From Chamaecrista fasciculata (lineage: Eukaryota; Streptophyta; Magnoliopsida; Fabales; Fabaceae), in assembly GCA_003254925.1 (NCBI GenBank), contig QANZ01029088.1, forward strand, positions 174,256 through 238,255: DNA of 64,000 bases, read 5' to 3'. The notes under the pieces are model-generated. The model was not told the DNA's origin. It ran no database searches and worked only from the letters and a program-made list of their open reading frames with translations. Of this stretch, positions 35,521 through 48,196 are shown piece after piece (position 1 is the stretch's first letter; the number at the start of each line of letters is the position of its first letter). A program made the position numbers and the translations under genes.

Positions 35521-36250
35521 CGCAATAATTTACATGCATGCATTAAATAATACTTAAAATAAAGTAGCTTGATTAGTTCTTTCCGCCCACCAAAAAACGT
35601 CAATAATAATGAAGAGATAGTTGTGTATGTTGTGTTCAACATGAAATTGAAAGAACTAAGGTAAAAAAAATGAGAAAAATCTTCCATTGCAGTTTGCAAA
35701 AATGAGAATATAGATCTGCTGAAACTAAAGATCGAGATAAAGTTTATAAAGTTAGAGAAAAATAAGAAAAAAAAGTTTAAGACTACATTCTCAAGTGTAT
35801 GAAGACTACATTCTCATCATCTTTTATATATCTCTTACATACTTTAGGAACCTCAATTAGCTATCTCTCTAACTTCAATGAATGATTTTCTCTAGCAAAA
35901 TTCGTTAAGGGCCGGGATGCACAAAATATTAATATATATATAATATATATATATAGTACATTTATTGATAGATTTTCAAAGGAAAATAGTGGCAAGTTGA
36001 AATGTGTGGCAAATAAATTTAAGTTACCAATGGCCCTGAAAAAACAAATTTAAGAGACATTATCTTCTTCGTAGGACCAAAAATTAAGAGAATAGTGATG
36101 ATTTTGTGGGACTAAATTGAAAATAATTGCATGACCAACTAACTAAAAAATGGATAATTTTAAATAGTACATCATTAATTAATTCACTGACATCACCACT
36201 CTTCTGTAAATTAAATTAAAGTCCTTAAATCTTATTGTAAAAGTAGTAAC

Positions 36251-37610
36251 TAATTACATAAATGGTCATGTGGTTTGACCTGTTTTTAGATAGGGTCCAT
36301 GTGGTTTAAAAAGTTTCAAATAAGGGCCTGTGGTTTTCTATGTTAACAAAAAGGGTCCTGAGGTCCAAATTTTGACGAAAATTTTGGCTAAAATACTATT
36401 TTAAGACCCTAACTATTGATTTGTATGCATTTGACTCCCTATTTGTATGAGAGGACTTTAACACAAAAAAAAAAAGAAAGAAAAGTTTGGTGGTATTAAA
36501 TGAAATTTCACCCAAAAAGTTTTGTATGAGAGGACTCCCTATTTGCATTTGACTCGCCGTCGTCGTGCTCCTCTCTTCCTCCTCCATTTTCGCTGCTCTC
36601 TCATCTCGCTCGTTGCCTTCTCTTCCTCTGTCGGTTTCGTTTTCATCTCCACTATTCTTCTCCGGCGTCGTCATCGTCGTCAGTGCTTCCCCTTGTCGCC
36701 TTCGTTCTTTCCTTCTCTTCCATTCTCTTTTAATCATCATCTTCATCTTTCCAAATTAATTTTTTTTAATCTTCATCTAAATCTCCTAGGCATATTTGCA
36801 TCTAGATCAAGACAAGTTTGGGAGTTTGTGTGTGCGTTTGTTCGGATTTGTGTTCGCGTTTGTTCTGGGTGAATTTCTGCGTTGCTTCATCTTCATTTTT
36901 TGCGTTTGTTCGAATTTTTGGACAGATTTGCGATTTACTCTGACCCAAATCAGAAGATTTCTGCGATTTGTGATTTACTCTGATCTCCTACTGCGATTTT
37001 CGTTATTGATTTGCTGCGATTTGAGGGTTGTGAGATTTGGGGGAGAAGAAGATGATGATGACGACGATGATGATAAGATGAAGATGATGAAGATGATGAA
37101 AGATGAAGGAATCTGAATGAAGATGATGAGAAGATGTGAGATTTGTGGGCTTTTTTCATGAAGGAATCTGGATTTGGGTCAGTGGATGAGAAGATGAATG
37201 ATGAAGATTATCCAAATACTCATCTGGAAAATTGCGAAGATATCCACTTTGCTTGAGGGGTTGAATCCTCCTTCTGGGTTTAAAGAGAAGTAATGCTAAA
37301 TCGAAGTTTCATATTCTAGATCGAAGAAAACGCTTGGGAGAGAGAGAGCCTTTGGGTGAAATTTCATTTAATACCACCAAACTTTTCTTTTATTGTGTTA
37401 AAGTCCTCTCATATAAATATGGAATCAAATGCATACAAATTTATAGTTAGAGTCTTAAAATAGTATTTTAGCCAAAATTTTCATCAAAATTTGGACCTCA
37501 GGACCCTTTTTGTTAACATAGGAAACCACAGGCCCTTATTTGAAACTTTTTAAACCACATGGATCCTATCTGAAAACAGGCCAAACCACAGGACCCTTTT
37601 ATGTAATTTA
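36251..37610. mobile_element. Long-TIR element (MULE-like), about 1.36 kb
   Basis: The left arm (36251-36513, starting taattacataaatggtc) and inverted right arm (37354-37610, ending cttttatgtaattta) match over about 260 bases. The interior (36535-37345) changes to CT-rich, then gtttg-rich text that reads like an untranslated leader, followed by gatgatga repeats. I recognise no protein in it. By analogy with 22803-24064 it may carry captured transcript sequence. The frames of 60-116 aa inside are low-complexity. Confidence 0.75.
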
Positions 37611-39312
37611 CCCTTTTTATTAATTCACTTACCCATTAATTCACTTAGTACGTCATTAATTAATTCACTTACCCATCTTTCATGCATATTGAGCAAGTGG
37701 GTTTTGCATATGCCATATAGTAAGATATAGATGTTGTAATTAATATTATTTTTTAATTTTAGAAAATATGACATAAACTATAAAAATATTAAAAACAATA
37801 ATGAATGATTTTTATTTGAAGATAATAAAAATAGAAAAAAAATCATTTAACTAACAACAACTTTGTACTTTTTTTGTATTTTATATCTTATTATTAATAT
37901 ATACATATATATATATGTGATATAATTTTGAGACATTAATAATAAAAAATCTAAAAATATATATATACACAATTGATACAGATGATCATAGTCAATATAT
38001 ATCATACCATCACATATAACTTATACCACCTTATTTAGGTGGTTAATTATTGATCCATCTGTCTAGACAAATTGTTAAATTCAACTTTAATTTATGGAAT
38101 AATATGCTAGAAATATTAATACATTCTCATCAATAAATTTATCTAGAGTAATATCTAGCTATTTTCGTTTTGTCCACTAAGACAGATTTAACTAAACTTA
38201 ATTATCTCCCCTTTCCAATTGATTCGTTATTTGGATCTCTCTCCCCCGCTCTTTTTTTTTCCTTACCATTCTCAATAAAAGAATCCAAACAACATATATA
38301 TAGAGAGAGAGGGGAAGACTGATGTCTGATGTCTTGAACAATAAGAGAGGCAAAATGGCAAAGTAAGGAGAAACAAACAAAAGAGGACAAGTGCTAGGCC
38401 ACTAGCTTGTCCCTTCATATACACGCACTAATATAGCTCTATCTAAAATGGAGCATCTTAACTTAATTAAAAGGCTATACATATATGGCCAAAATTGTTG
38501 ATGGGGGAATTGAAAAAGTTTGTATATAAAAAACAAGTTTTCTGCTCCACTAGATTCTACTGATGATCTATATATAATTATATCTACGAAAGATTTGGAA
38601 GGAACAGAAGCTAGAAGTGCTACGCATTATTAATACCTAGCTACCAATATGCATAACATGAATTTGCGTAGAGAATAAAAATGGGAAATCGAGTACACAT
38701 ACATTTGAGTTTATACGTCAATCGGAGTATGTAATTGTAATCACATGCAACGTATGATACACATTGAGGGCGGTTACACGCATATATATATATATAGAAT
38801 AGATATATAGATAGGAGACATGGGGAGCAGAAAAAATCGAGGGAGAATCAGAAAAAGGGCCAGATATAGGAAAAAGTAAACACCTGAGAAGTATTTAATT
38901 AGGAAACTGCAACTAACAGTGATTTGAATGATAGGAGAGAGAAAGTGGAGCGTATTCTTAATTCTTTCTACTTTAATCATTACCCTTTCCATCTACCGTC
39001 TGCTTGTAAAATGCTAACAGCCACTATGTACTACCCATCCCATCCCATATATAATATAATGGTAATAGTATATAGACATACACAGTAATCGTCCTATATT
39101 ACCCCCTCCATTCTAGATTTACTAGGTAGGCAAATTAGGGTTTTTTACCCTGCTGCTTCCTTCTAGGGTTTCGTATATATATCTGGACACCTTCAATTCA
39201 AGCATAAAATAAATATATGAATTATGAATTAATATAGCTAGACAGAGAGAGAGAGAGATAGTTATAGTATAGTATACCTGAAAGTGAGATGGAATGAATG
39301 AAGGGAGGGTTT
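37611..39312. other. Intergenic stretch and 3' flank of the ALOG gene
   Basis: AT-rich with several (TA)n tracts (37895, 38790, 39173). Holds the 3' untranslated region of the minus-strand ALOG gene at its right end. No further gene is seen. Confidence 0.5.
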
Positions 39313-39930
39313 TTAATTAAGTTGATGGAGAGTGGTGGTGGTGGTGGTGGTAGTAGTAGTATTAGTATTAGGGTTATTAATGTTGGATGCGTGATGAGGA
39401 TGATGAAGAAGATGAAGATGAGTAGGAGATTGAGGTTGAGGACGTCCCTTGATGATTGTATTAGGCTTGTTTTTCTTCTTCTTCTTGTAGAGAATGCCTC
39501 TGGCCTTAGCCTGACAGTCCTTGACCTCACGGAGGTAGAGGCGGATGGCGCCGCTTCCGAAGGGGTTGGAATTGGAATCGGGGGAGGCGGCAACATTGTG
39601 CTCGTCAAAGGCGGCACGGAGGCGGCCGATGAGGGCGTCCAGGCTGCCCCAGGCCTGCCTTAGCGGGCAGGTGCATGGGGCAGGCGGGTCGGGTCGCCCG
39701 AAGAACACGCAGCCGGGTAAGTGGACCTTGGTCTTGCCGAACTGATCTAGATAGCGGAGGAAGTCAAGGACGTGGTTGAAGTTGCAGTCTGTCACCGACA
39801 CCGGTGGGCTCTGCTTTTTCAGGTACTGCCCGAACGTGTTCCAGTCTCGACGCTTCTGTGACTCGTACCGACTCAACCCCCCTGTTGTCGATGCCTTCTG
39901 ATCGCCGCCGGACATGCTGATTCTATTCAC
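39313..39930 (-). CDS. ALOG/LSH (LIGHT-DEPENDENT SHORT HYPOCOTYLS) family transcription factor
   Basis: Single-exon gene of 205 aa. The ALOG domain (DUF640) spans residues about 18-145: [39 protein letters not shown], a zinc-ribbon insert with [18 protein letters not shown], then [37 protein letters not shown] and [16 protein letters not shown] basic nuclear localisation signal (KKKKKNKP) follows directly. The C-terminal tail is low-complexity (His-rich, then a run of Thr coded by a GGT/GTA-type repeat on the plus strand at 39334-39362). Family members are nuclear DNA-binding regulators of organ boundaries and light-dependent growth. A second ATG at residue 6 could also serve as start. The plus-strand frames over this gene are shadows. 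Confidence 0.9.
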   Translation of the reverse strand: MNRISMSGGDQKASTTGGLSRYESQKRRDWNTFGQYLKKQSPPVSVTDCNFNHVLDFLRYLDQFGKTKVHLPGCVFFGRPDPPAPCTCPLRQAWGSLDALIGRLRAAFDEHNVAASPDSNSNPFGSGAIRLYLREVKDCQAKARGILYKKKKKNKPNTIIKGRPQPQSPTHLHLLHHPHHASNINNPNTNTTTTTTTTTTLHQLN

Positions 39931-39970
39931 CGCTGCTGATCGATGGCTAGATATAATTAATTGCTAGCAA

Positions 39971-39993
39971 GAGAGAGAGAGAGAGAGAGAGTT
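39971..39993. repeat. (GA)n tract in the ALOG 5' region
   Basis: About 11 GA units lie about 40 bases upstream of the ALOG start codon, so it reads as (TC)n in the leader or proximal promoter. Such pyrimidine tracts are common in plant 5' leaders. Confidence 0.6.
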
Positions 39994-40441
39994 TTTATGG
40001 ATGGAAGGTGGAATATAATTTGGATGGATCATAGAATTTGAAGCTGATGAAATAGGAATAGATTTAGATTTAGAATTCAAAGGAAGGACGAATGTGATTA
40101 ATTAGTGAATTAAGTGAAGAAAAGATGAAAATCACATCAACGGAGAGGATAGTCTTTTGAGAGGACATCTCATGGGCCCCTTATCAACCTGCTTTAGTTT
40201 TCTTCCTCCCTCTCTCTCTCTCATGCTTCTCTTTCTACTTTTTACCCATTTCCACTCACCTCTACATAAAATTACCAAGTTTAATATTTTATATTATTTT
40301 TATTTCTCATTTATATATATATATATAGCGTAAATTGCATTTGGGTACTCTCAGGTATAGATTGGATTTAATTTAATACCTTCTTTCAAAATGTCGTTTT
40401 GATATCTTATTCTATTAATCATCGTTAGCTACTTTAGTACC
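39994..40441. other. ALOG upstream region and edge of a gtaccc-type element
   Basis: The left part is the ALOG promoter side. From about 40329 the text (gcgtaaattgcatttgggta) resembles the ends of the gggtaaatta MITE family. The solo LTR at 40442 has inserted into it. Confidence 0.45.
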
Positions 40442-41045
40442 TGATACATCACTTTTTGGGCGTACGCCTAAACGGCCCTCGAACCGGGCCTCTTCTCCCC
40501 TCCACACCTTGCAAGGCACACTCGAACCAATCAAGTGCCCTCTGCACAGTTAGGGGCGGCCGTGATCCATCCAGGGTCATGGCGTGCGCCTCCATAATAA
40601 CACGCAGTCACCCACGACTGCCTTGTCCCGCGAACTTCGCTGAGGGAGATCGTGGGTCACGATCTCCGTCAGACCCACGATCTCCAGTTTCCTGGCGCCC
40701 GCCACGCGAGACGACACGCAATCACCCACGATTGCCTTGTTCCGCAAATCTCGGTCTCCACCATCTCCGCTGGTGGAGATCGTGTCTGGCTACGTGATCC
40801 GCCCCGCGCGCTGACCACCTCTCTCCCCCTGCGCTATAAATAGAGCTCAACTCAGCAGTTTAAGGTGAGCTACTCTTGGCATCTCAGAATTCTCTTACTC
40901 CCATATCTCTCTCTTACTAACTTGAGCGTCGGAGTACTCTTCGCAGGGCCCCCTGTGAAGCTCTTGCAGATACTTGGTCAATCCTTTGCTCTAGCAGTCA
41001 ACATCCGGTGAACTAGGTAAGTGCAACCCATTTTCTAGTTTATCA
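40442..41045 (+). mobile_element. Solo LTR (604 bp) with perfect 5-bp target-site duplication
   Basis: The element begins TGATACATCAC and ends CTAGTTTATCA, so it has TGATA/TATCA inverted ends. It is flanked by GTACC on both sides (40437-40441 and 41046-41050). Inside are a TATA box (ctataaatag, 40834-40843) and the downstream motif cttactaacttgagcgtcgg followed by cgcagggccccctgtg, shared with the fragment at 16078-16789. It is GC-rich compared with its flanks. No internal region remains, so it arose by LTR-LTR recombination. The 113-aa frame is not a gene. Confidence 0.88.
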
Positions 41046-41085
41046 GTACCCAAAACTTTTTTCCGTTATCTTTTGACAAAAAAAA

Positions 41086-42265
41086 AGGGTAAATTACACT
41101 TTGGTACCCTGTGGTTTGACCCTATTTCACTTTGGTACCCTGTGGTTTGAAACTTGACACATTGGTACCCTGAGGTTTTAACCCTTAGCACATTGGTGCC
41201 CTCTAAACGATTTCCGTCCAATTTTAACAGAAATCTCTCATCTGCATCTCACGTGCCCTGCTTAAACATAGTTAGTCCCACTTTAATCTAAAGTGAAGAT
41301 CAAAAACGCTATTCTCTCTTCATCTTCACTCAACTCATGTCACAGAACTCTCTCAAATCGATCAATTCCATATCTCTCTCTCAACTTTTCATTCAACTCT
41401 CTCAAATCTGTTCAACACAACCAAAATCGCTCTTCTCTCTTCATCTTCCTTGAAATCTCTCTCTCTCAACTCTCTCTTCTGTGCGTCGGCGTCGAACACA
41501 AACTGAAACCTATCTTCGTCTTTGTCTTCTCTTCTCTGCGTCGCGTTGAACAAAAACCCTAAACTCCCAAAACTTAAACTTGTCGGCGTCAGCGTCGAAC
41601 ACAAACTGATTGTATTCTGTTTATTTTAGAGAAAATAGCAGATCAAGATTAACACTTTGCATTTGTTATAAACGAATTTGCCTAATTATAAACTGATTGT
41701 GTTCTGCTTTTTTTTTTCACATAACTTGCTTTTTAAAAATTACTGAAATTAGTGTTTGGTAAACTGATTGTGTTCTGCTTATTTTAGAGAAAACAGCTGA
41801 TTGACGCGACGCAGAGAAGACGAAGACGAAGACGAAGAAAAGTTTCAGTTTGTGTTCGACGCCGACGCACAGAAGAGAGAGCTGAGAGAGAGAGATTTCG
41901 AGGAAGATGAAGAGAGAAGAGCGATTTTGGTTGTGTTGAACAGATTTGAGAGAGTTGAATGAAAAGTTGAGAGAGAGATATGGAATTGATCGATTTGAGA
42001 GAGTTCTGCGACATGAGTTGAGTGAAGATGAAGAGAGAATAGCGTTTTTGATCTTCACTTTAGATTAAAGTGGGACTAATTATGTTTAAGCAGGGCACGT
42101 GAGATGCAGATGAGAGATTTCTGTTAAAATTGGACAGAAATTGTTTAGAGGGCACCAATGTGCTAAGGGTCAAAACCTCAGGGTACCAAAGTGTCTGGTT
42201 TCAAACTACACGGTACCAAAGTGAAATAGGGTCAAACCACAGGGTAACAAAGTGTAATTTACCCT
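41086..42265. mobile_element. Foldback element with arms of about 460 bp
   Basis: Starts agggtaaattacactttgg and ends caaagtgtaatttaccct. Arms 41086 to about 41545 and about 41804-42265 are inverted copies with few differences, leaving only about 260 bases between. Two frames (41293-41562 plus, 41717-42058 minus) encode the same Ser/Leu-rich peptide because they sit in opposite arms; they are unlikely to be genes. The ends match the gggtaaatta MITE family. The element lies directly upstream of the glycosyltransferase exons and may have displaced its 5' end. Confidence 0.8.
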
Positions 42266-42322
42266 AAAGAATATTACCACTTGGTATACATTCATAATTC
42301 ATCCTAGTGTTCTAGTATACAG

Positions 42323-45300
42323 GTGACCGCTGAGGTGGAAATTGGAAATCACACTTTAGCCTATAGTCTCTTCCCTCTTTCACTTTATATTCTGTTTTTT
42401 TTCTTACTTGTCATGTTGCATTTGGACGTATTTAAGACTTTGTTTTGGATGTTCTTTTCTTTCATGAAATCCCCATTCCTAACTCTAATGAATTTCTTTG
42501 GCTATAAATTTGGTTTGAAACTATTCACAGGAACAAAAGCTCTCAACAGGACTCGTACTTCTAATGGCATGTCACGCTTAGAGGACAATATTGCATTTGT
42601 CACAGTTTTTACCATTTATAATTCTTCTGTCAGCAGTGTAGATGATAGGTCATCAAACACAGTTGTTGGGGATGCTTCTTATAATAAGGTGGAGAGATCA
42701 ATGGCTGTGTTGAATGTCTTCATTAACTTCATTCAGGTAATTATTAGGTTAAACTGGTGGGATTTATTTTCATATTGAAAACAGCTTATTGTCTTTGGTT
42801 ATTGTATGCTAAGAAGCATTGATTTTGAAAATGATGCACCATATGATGATACAATATGATATAGAGACTGCATCAGAATCTGGAGTGTTGTGTTGTGTGG
42901 AATACAAATTCAATAATGAATACTGCTCTGCTTTTAAGTACCATTGCTTCATAGATGTGTTGTTTATGTACTGAGTAGTGTGGCTCGTTGATATGCTTTA
43001 TGGAACATGTTGTCTGTGTATATTTTATACTTCTGGTGTTTACTAACTTAAATTAGATATAGTGTAATCTTTTGGTCGCTGTTTTTGCATGGGAATTTCA
43101 ATTTCCTGGAAATCTATTTATAAGATGCTTGGAAATAATAAATATTAAAATTTTAAGATATGGGAGTTGTTTGTCTACTGAGGATTTTGTGTTAGCTTTA
43201 CTTATTAAAGATCTTGGACTGCAATTCTTTGTTTGCGTTAGCGTGACATGTGAGTTGCAGTGGTTTGTCTCAGTTTTTCAGGTTTGAATTTGCTTTTATT
43301 TTTATGTTGGCAAACACCCTTTGTATAGCTCTTTTTCAACACCAAAGTTTATGGTAAAACTGCAATTGTTTTTTATTTAGTTTTGGAAAGGGATGGGGCC
43401 GGGGAGGTATTTTCAATTTTTAATGGTGTATGCATGTGCTTGAACTCTAGCATGAGTAGGGTTATTCACTTCAGAGACTTTTTATTTCATTACTTGAATC
43501 AATCTTCTATGGGTAATGTGTATCTAAGATCCCTCAGTTGTGTCTGTGTACCAAGCTAATAACTTCATTTTGGTACGATGGCCTTATTAAATTTGTTTAC
43601 TCAATCAAAGCTTAAATTATCTAACAGGCCCAAGCTTTCCATATCTTCCTTATGCTGTATTCCTTTTCATTTTATTATTTGGCTCTCAGTTTGTATCTAT
43701 GTCAATCATACCAGACAGACATAGTTCATATTTGTATGTGTGACATTTGCAGGAGACAATGCCCCGGAGCAGCGTGATTATTCTTACAGACCCAGTCTCT
43801 GACCTTTCATTGCACAGAAATGGGGTCTTTCTCTATCCTATACAAGGTGAATATTCACGAGACAAGTTGATGCTCCAAAGGATCAGGTCTTACATTGTAA
43901 GATCACATTGCAATCATGTTAGATAGATCATATTTTGGAGGCCAAAGTGTTTCTTTTCATTATTGTTCAACCTCTTTACCTTTCTCTGTTCGTCTATTTT
44001 TACGATAATTTTAATTGCTCCAATGAAGAGCTCCCTAATAATAATTGTAATGTTCCTTTGACCAAAAATAATAATAATAATTGTATGGTATAATTGGTTG
44101 AAGTCTTTCCCTTGTCTTACACCATTGGTGCTTGCTATCTTTCTTATTCTTTTGCTTTGATATTCAATCTACTCATATAGGGCTTGTGCTCACCTTGCAG
44201 TTATTTCACATTTTAATGTAATTATAAGATGAACATCTAAGTGGATTTTTTATAATAAATTACTGTATTTTATGCAGACCTTTTTAGAAACAAGGCTTCA
44301 GGAGCTTTCTCAGAGGCCGGGCAACATTACTCACTACATCTTTACTGATTCTGATATAGCCGTAGTTGATGATTTAGGACATATCTTCCATGAGCACCCA
44401 AATTTTCATCTGGCTCTGACCTTCAGGAACAACAAGGCTCAACCTTTGAATTCAGGATTCATTGCAGTGAGGGGTACTCCTGATGCAATTTTAAGGTGCA
44501 TAAATTGTACAACCTCGGATTTTCATTTCAATTGTTCATATTTCATGCTGGCCTTAAAAGAACTTGAAGAAAAATAATGGTGGTTTGATTACCATAGCAA
44601 CTGCTATGTTTTCAACCTTGGTCATATCTATATCTCATTTGCATCTCTTATTTCGTCTTTCACCTTATAACATCCATGGCCTGCACTTAGACTTGATCAT
44701 TCCTACTGTGTGAAAAGTAGCGAAAAAAGAGAATATGTATTTTGTCGCCATTACAAGAACCTCACCCCTTTACATTGTCACCCCGATTACTTTCATGATT
44801 CTGTTTCTCCATTTCAGAGCAAAGCTTTTCCTACAAGAGGTTCTGAAAATATACAGCACAAAATATATAAATGCATCTCGGATGCTGGGTGATCAGTTAG
44901 CTCTTGCTTGGGTTGTGAAGTCACATCCTTCTTTTGACGCTAGCCGGTTTGCTAGAGCTCGGGTTTTCTCTGAAGACATTGATGGTACTTCATTGCTGTT
45001 TTTGCCTTGTTCCATATACAACTGGACACCACCTGAGGGTGCTGGTCAATTTCATGGCATGCCATTGGATGTTAAGGTATAATGTAACTTGCAACTTCTG
45101 TAGATCATAAATTGGATATCTGAAGCATTTCTCATTTTTGGGCTTCTTTGTGATTTCAGTAAAGGTACAGTTCAGTTCTCCTAGTTTTAAAGTGTTGCAT
45201 TCATGCTTTCCAGGTTTTCTAAATGTTAAAACTAAGACAAATTTAGGATTCTTCAATTAAAGAATAGGGTCTTGAGTAAGAGACCAGCAAAGATAGAAAA

Positions 45301-45970
45301 CAAGAGAGAGAGGAGAGAGAGATATAGAAAATGAGAGAAGGAGTTCTGCTCTTTCATTCCCCAAAACTCGTGATATGCCAAGAGGCATAAGTTCAGGTAT
45401 TTTATTTATAACGAGATATCTGAGATACAACAACTAACTGTCATAACTAACACTACTAAAAAAACTACTCTATCAGAAAAACAACTATAGCAAAAAGCCT
45501 AATTATATCAGTAGGCTGAAACAGAAAAGATACTTGGCAACAGAAAATTAGTACCAGATCTAATAATAAAAGATGCAAAGTTGTCCAAAATCATCAAAAG
45601 CATTTGACACATTTAACATTTTGTGCTTATATTTTTAGCATCTATTGTAAAACTTGGGTTGTAAATGAGCCTTGAATCTAGTTGAACTGAATTGCACCTT
45701 TTGGATTAAAACTTCAATTAAGTCTATTCTTTTATTCATTTTTTGGGGCTTGGTTTGCTTCTTGAAACTAAGGAAAATGATTTACTACTTTCTTTGATCA
45801 TTTAACTAAATCTTTGTCTTCTAATTATTTTGGTGATGCAGGTTGTCCATTTTAAAGGATCAAGAAAACGCCTAATGCTCGAGTCTTGGAACTTCTACAA
45901 TTCTTCTCCCAACATTGATGACATGCTATGCCTCATTCTAGGAAGTGGAAGAACAAAGTATGATTTTTGA
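42323..45970 (+). CDS. GT-A-like nucleotide-sugar glycosyltransferase, 5' end uncertain
   Basis: Exons with consistent GT-AG sites and phases: up to 42736, 43753-43896, 44278-44495, 44818-45076 and 45842-45970. From an ATG at 42323 this gives about 387 aa. The core shows MPRSSVIILTDP, HYIFTDSDIAVVDDLGHIF (DSD is the expected metal- and sugar-binding DxD), LNSGFIAVRGTPDAILR, LGDQLALAWVV and KVVHFKGSRK. This order fits plant nucleotide-diphospho-sugar transferase (GT77-like) proteins of the Golgi. The segment 42323-42530 is odd: hydrophobic and T-rich, ending in attcacag|gaac, a good acceptor. It may be intron, with the true first exon lost or displaced by the foldback element at 41086-42265. 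The gene is therefore either complete with an unusual membrane anchor or 5'-truncated. The acceptor substrate is unknown. Confidence 0.65.
44036..44085 (+). mobile_element. Possible micro retro-insertion in intron 2 of the glycosyltransferase
   Basis: The direct repeat taataataattgta (44036-44049, 44072-44085) flanks 22 bases containing cctttgaccaaaaataa, an A-rich end. The repeat is partly simple (taa)n, so slippage is an alternative. Confidence 0.35.
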
Positions 45971-46242
45971 TGTGGTTCACTTGAGAAATATTTGAACTGG
46001 AAATTGTGCAGAAATCTTGAGACATGAGTTAAATGGTTACCAAATCCTGAACTTGTATACCACAACCCCTTTTTAGAAAGGTATGCCATTTCTGGTTTCT
46101 AATGAGAAGGGGATAATTGGACCCTTGTATGTGTTCTAGCTTAGGGTGACATGGATTTATTCTTTTACTTCAGTTCTTGATCCTCTCAAAAGATGCAATT
46201 TTCACTTGACTGACAATACGAAGAGCTCATAGAATGTAATAC

Positions 46243-46307
<65 letters not shown>

Positions 46308-46900
46308 GCCCCTTGGTATCATTAAAGATATTGAATAAAATCTAATTATCTTAAGAGAAGTTGCTGAATACTGTTTACTGTATAAGTGATTAATAAGCTA
46401 TGATTAAGATAACTACTAGGATTGAAAAATAAGTTTTCCAACATTATAAATATCTTCGATAGGTAATGTTGACATTGTCGCAACATGCCGGCTTGTGATT
46501 TTGGCAATGTTATAAAGTTTGTTAATTTTGTTATTAGCTAGCACATCGTTAGAAATAAAGATGTAGGAGAAATTTCTTATATGATTAATAGAAAAAAAAG
46601 TAAAAATAAAAAATAAAAAAAATGTCATGCTATAATCTGTGAATTCAATAAAAAAATACATAATTAAATTGCCGCGTCATAGGTGTAATTAACAAGGAAA
46701 ATGGGGGAGAGAAAGAAGTAAAAAAGAATGACTTGTTGCTATTGTTGTACTCATTATTCATTGTATATTTCAATCTAGTCAAGACCAAACTCCAATACCT
46801 AAAGTTCTCAATTCGAATTGAGTTGTCAATATAAAAAAGACTTTATTAATAAAGACAATTTATCTGATGATCTTTAAATCTTAAGGAAAGTAATTTTAAA
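45971..46900. other. 3' flank of the glycosyltransferase and intergenic stretch
   Basis: Contains the 3' untranslated region and a long CT microsatellite at 46246-46304. The rest is AT-rich with no gene. Confidence 0.45.
46246..46304. repeat. (CT)n microsatellite, about 59 bp
   Basis: About 29 uninterrupted CT units. A run of this length is likely to vary between individuals. Confidence 0.95.
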
Positions 46901-47333
46901 TTGGTAAGATAACATACATACTTCAAGCCCTATTTTACTTGTGGATCCATTTTTTGCACCTAATATACATACTTCAAACTACTAGCTTCCCCCTGTTTTC
47001 TTCATTTTTGTAAAGTTGATTAAGTGATTTGCTCATCATCTAATTAACTTTTTCATTTCATCTCATGCTTCTGTATTTAATTATGCATATTCATTTAATT
47101 TGAAAACCCTTTTATATATGTAAATTAATACCACTGATGTGGAAGAATTGAAGCAGAGTTTTTTTTCCTTGACAAAAGAAGAGGGCAAAAAGTGTTACAT
47201 AATTTGGCATACGGCATTTTCTCTTTCTGCATTTTGTGTGGAGTTTTTGTTTTTTGTTCCATCCATCGAAATTCGCAACATGTCCTTCATTTCGTTTCTC
47301 ACATATGTTGCCATCCATTTCGAAATGCATTGA
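46901..47333 (+). pseudogene. Relic of an F-box/PP2-B gene, internally deleted
   Basis: The relic starts at ttg|gtaagataac, which is the exon 1 donor site of the two intact copies, continues through intron 1, and reads the first codons of exon 2 (SFSLTKEEGKKCYI in the paralog; here with extra T bases). It then jumps at about 47207 to text matching the 3' flank of the third copy (tatggcattttctctttctg at about 55952). So the F-box exon and the whole PP2 domain are missing. The 64-aa frame is not functional. Confidence 0.8.
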
Positions 47334-47337
47334 TTAT

Positions 47338-48094
47338 TGCCATCGGCCAAAGTCTCAAATTACTCTCTTATGTACGCAGGGTAGATTTTAAATTGATCTC
47401 TTATTTTTTATTTATTTTAGATTGGTCCTACGTCTTTTATGATATTTCAAATTGGTCCAAAAAATATTGAATGTGGTCATCTCTCCCATTTTAAGTTCAA
47501 ATACGACGAATTCAAAGTTATGAGTTTCTTTTTACGAGTACTTTTAAGACTATTAACAAATGGGGTCAAATCAAGTCTCAAAAGTTGATAACTCATTTCT
47601 TGGTCCAAAAAGTGAAATTAATAATATCTTTCTCATTTCAAGTCTGAATGCAACGAGCTCCATACTATGTGTTAAATCTTTAAGAGATTTTTCTCTGTCC
47701 AATTAAGATACCGGAAAATGGGATCAAATTGAGTCTTGAAAGTAAATTTGAGACCAATATAAAACATTATGAAAAGATGTAGGATCAATCGAAAATAAAT
47801 GAAAGATAAAAGACCAATTTAGTGATGATCTGTATCCTCCAAAGTTATTCTATATAAGATTTGTTAGTCCTCAAGATTTATTCTGTATAAGACTTATTTT
47901 TGCGCCTATTTTGTCCTCAAGTTCAACAATGTTTATATTTATGCTTTATTTATTGTATCAATTTCGAAATTTTCTGAAAATTTATGAGTGCCGTTTAGCT
48001 TTCATATAATTTATATTTTACTAGTTTCTTATATTTCTTATATATATATATATATATAAAAAAAAAAAAAAAACTACCCCATAACCTTGACTAT
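47338..48094. mobile_element. Inverted-repeat insertion between the F-box relic and U5 snRNA gene 1
   Basis: Compared with the equivalent stretch after the third F-box copy (about 56035-56060), about 750 bases are extra here. They hold inverted parts: aaattgatctcttatttttt and gattggtcctacgtctttta at 47390-47450 against taaaagaccaattta and gatgtaggatcaatc at 47775-47822. The flanks attatt/attatg may be the target duplication. No coding content. Confidence 0.6.
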
Positions 48095-48196
48095 TATGTC
48101 TCCATATTCAAAACGCAGCGTGTGAAACACGTGGCTTGAGGCTTTTGGCTTTTGTTAGTGCTGTTTTTACCACCATAATAACGAAACCCTTCTACA

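Larger units (their letters stand above)
31774..36250. other. Long intergenic stretch between the trihelix gene and a long-TIR element
   Basis: AT-rich, with a LINE relic (32979-33096), a MITE (34530-34814) and an assembly duplication (35325-35520). The 67-aa frame at 32276 shows no family feature. No gene is supported. Confidence 0.5.

Noticed and set aside
36396..37159. Several 60-116 aa frames.
   Set aside because: They are low-complexity readings inside a long-TIR element, on both strands at once.
41293..42058. Two similar Ser/Leu-rich proteins, one on each strand.
   Set aside because: They lie in opposite arms of one foldback element, so the similarity is due to the inverted repeat.
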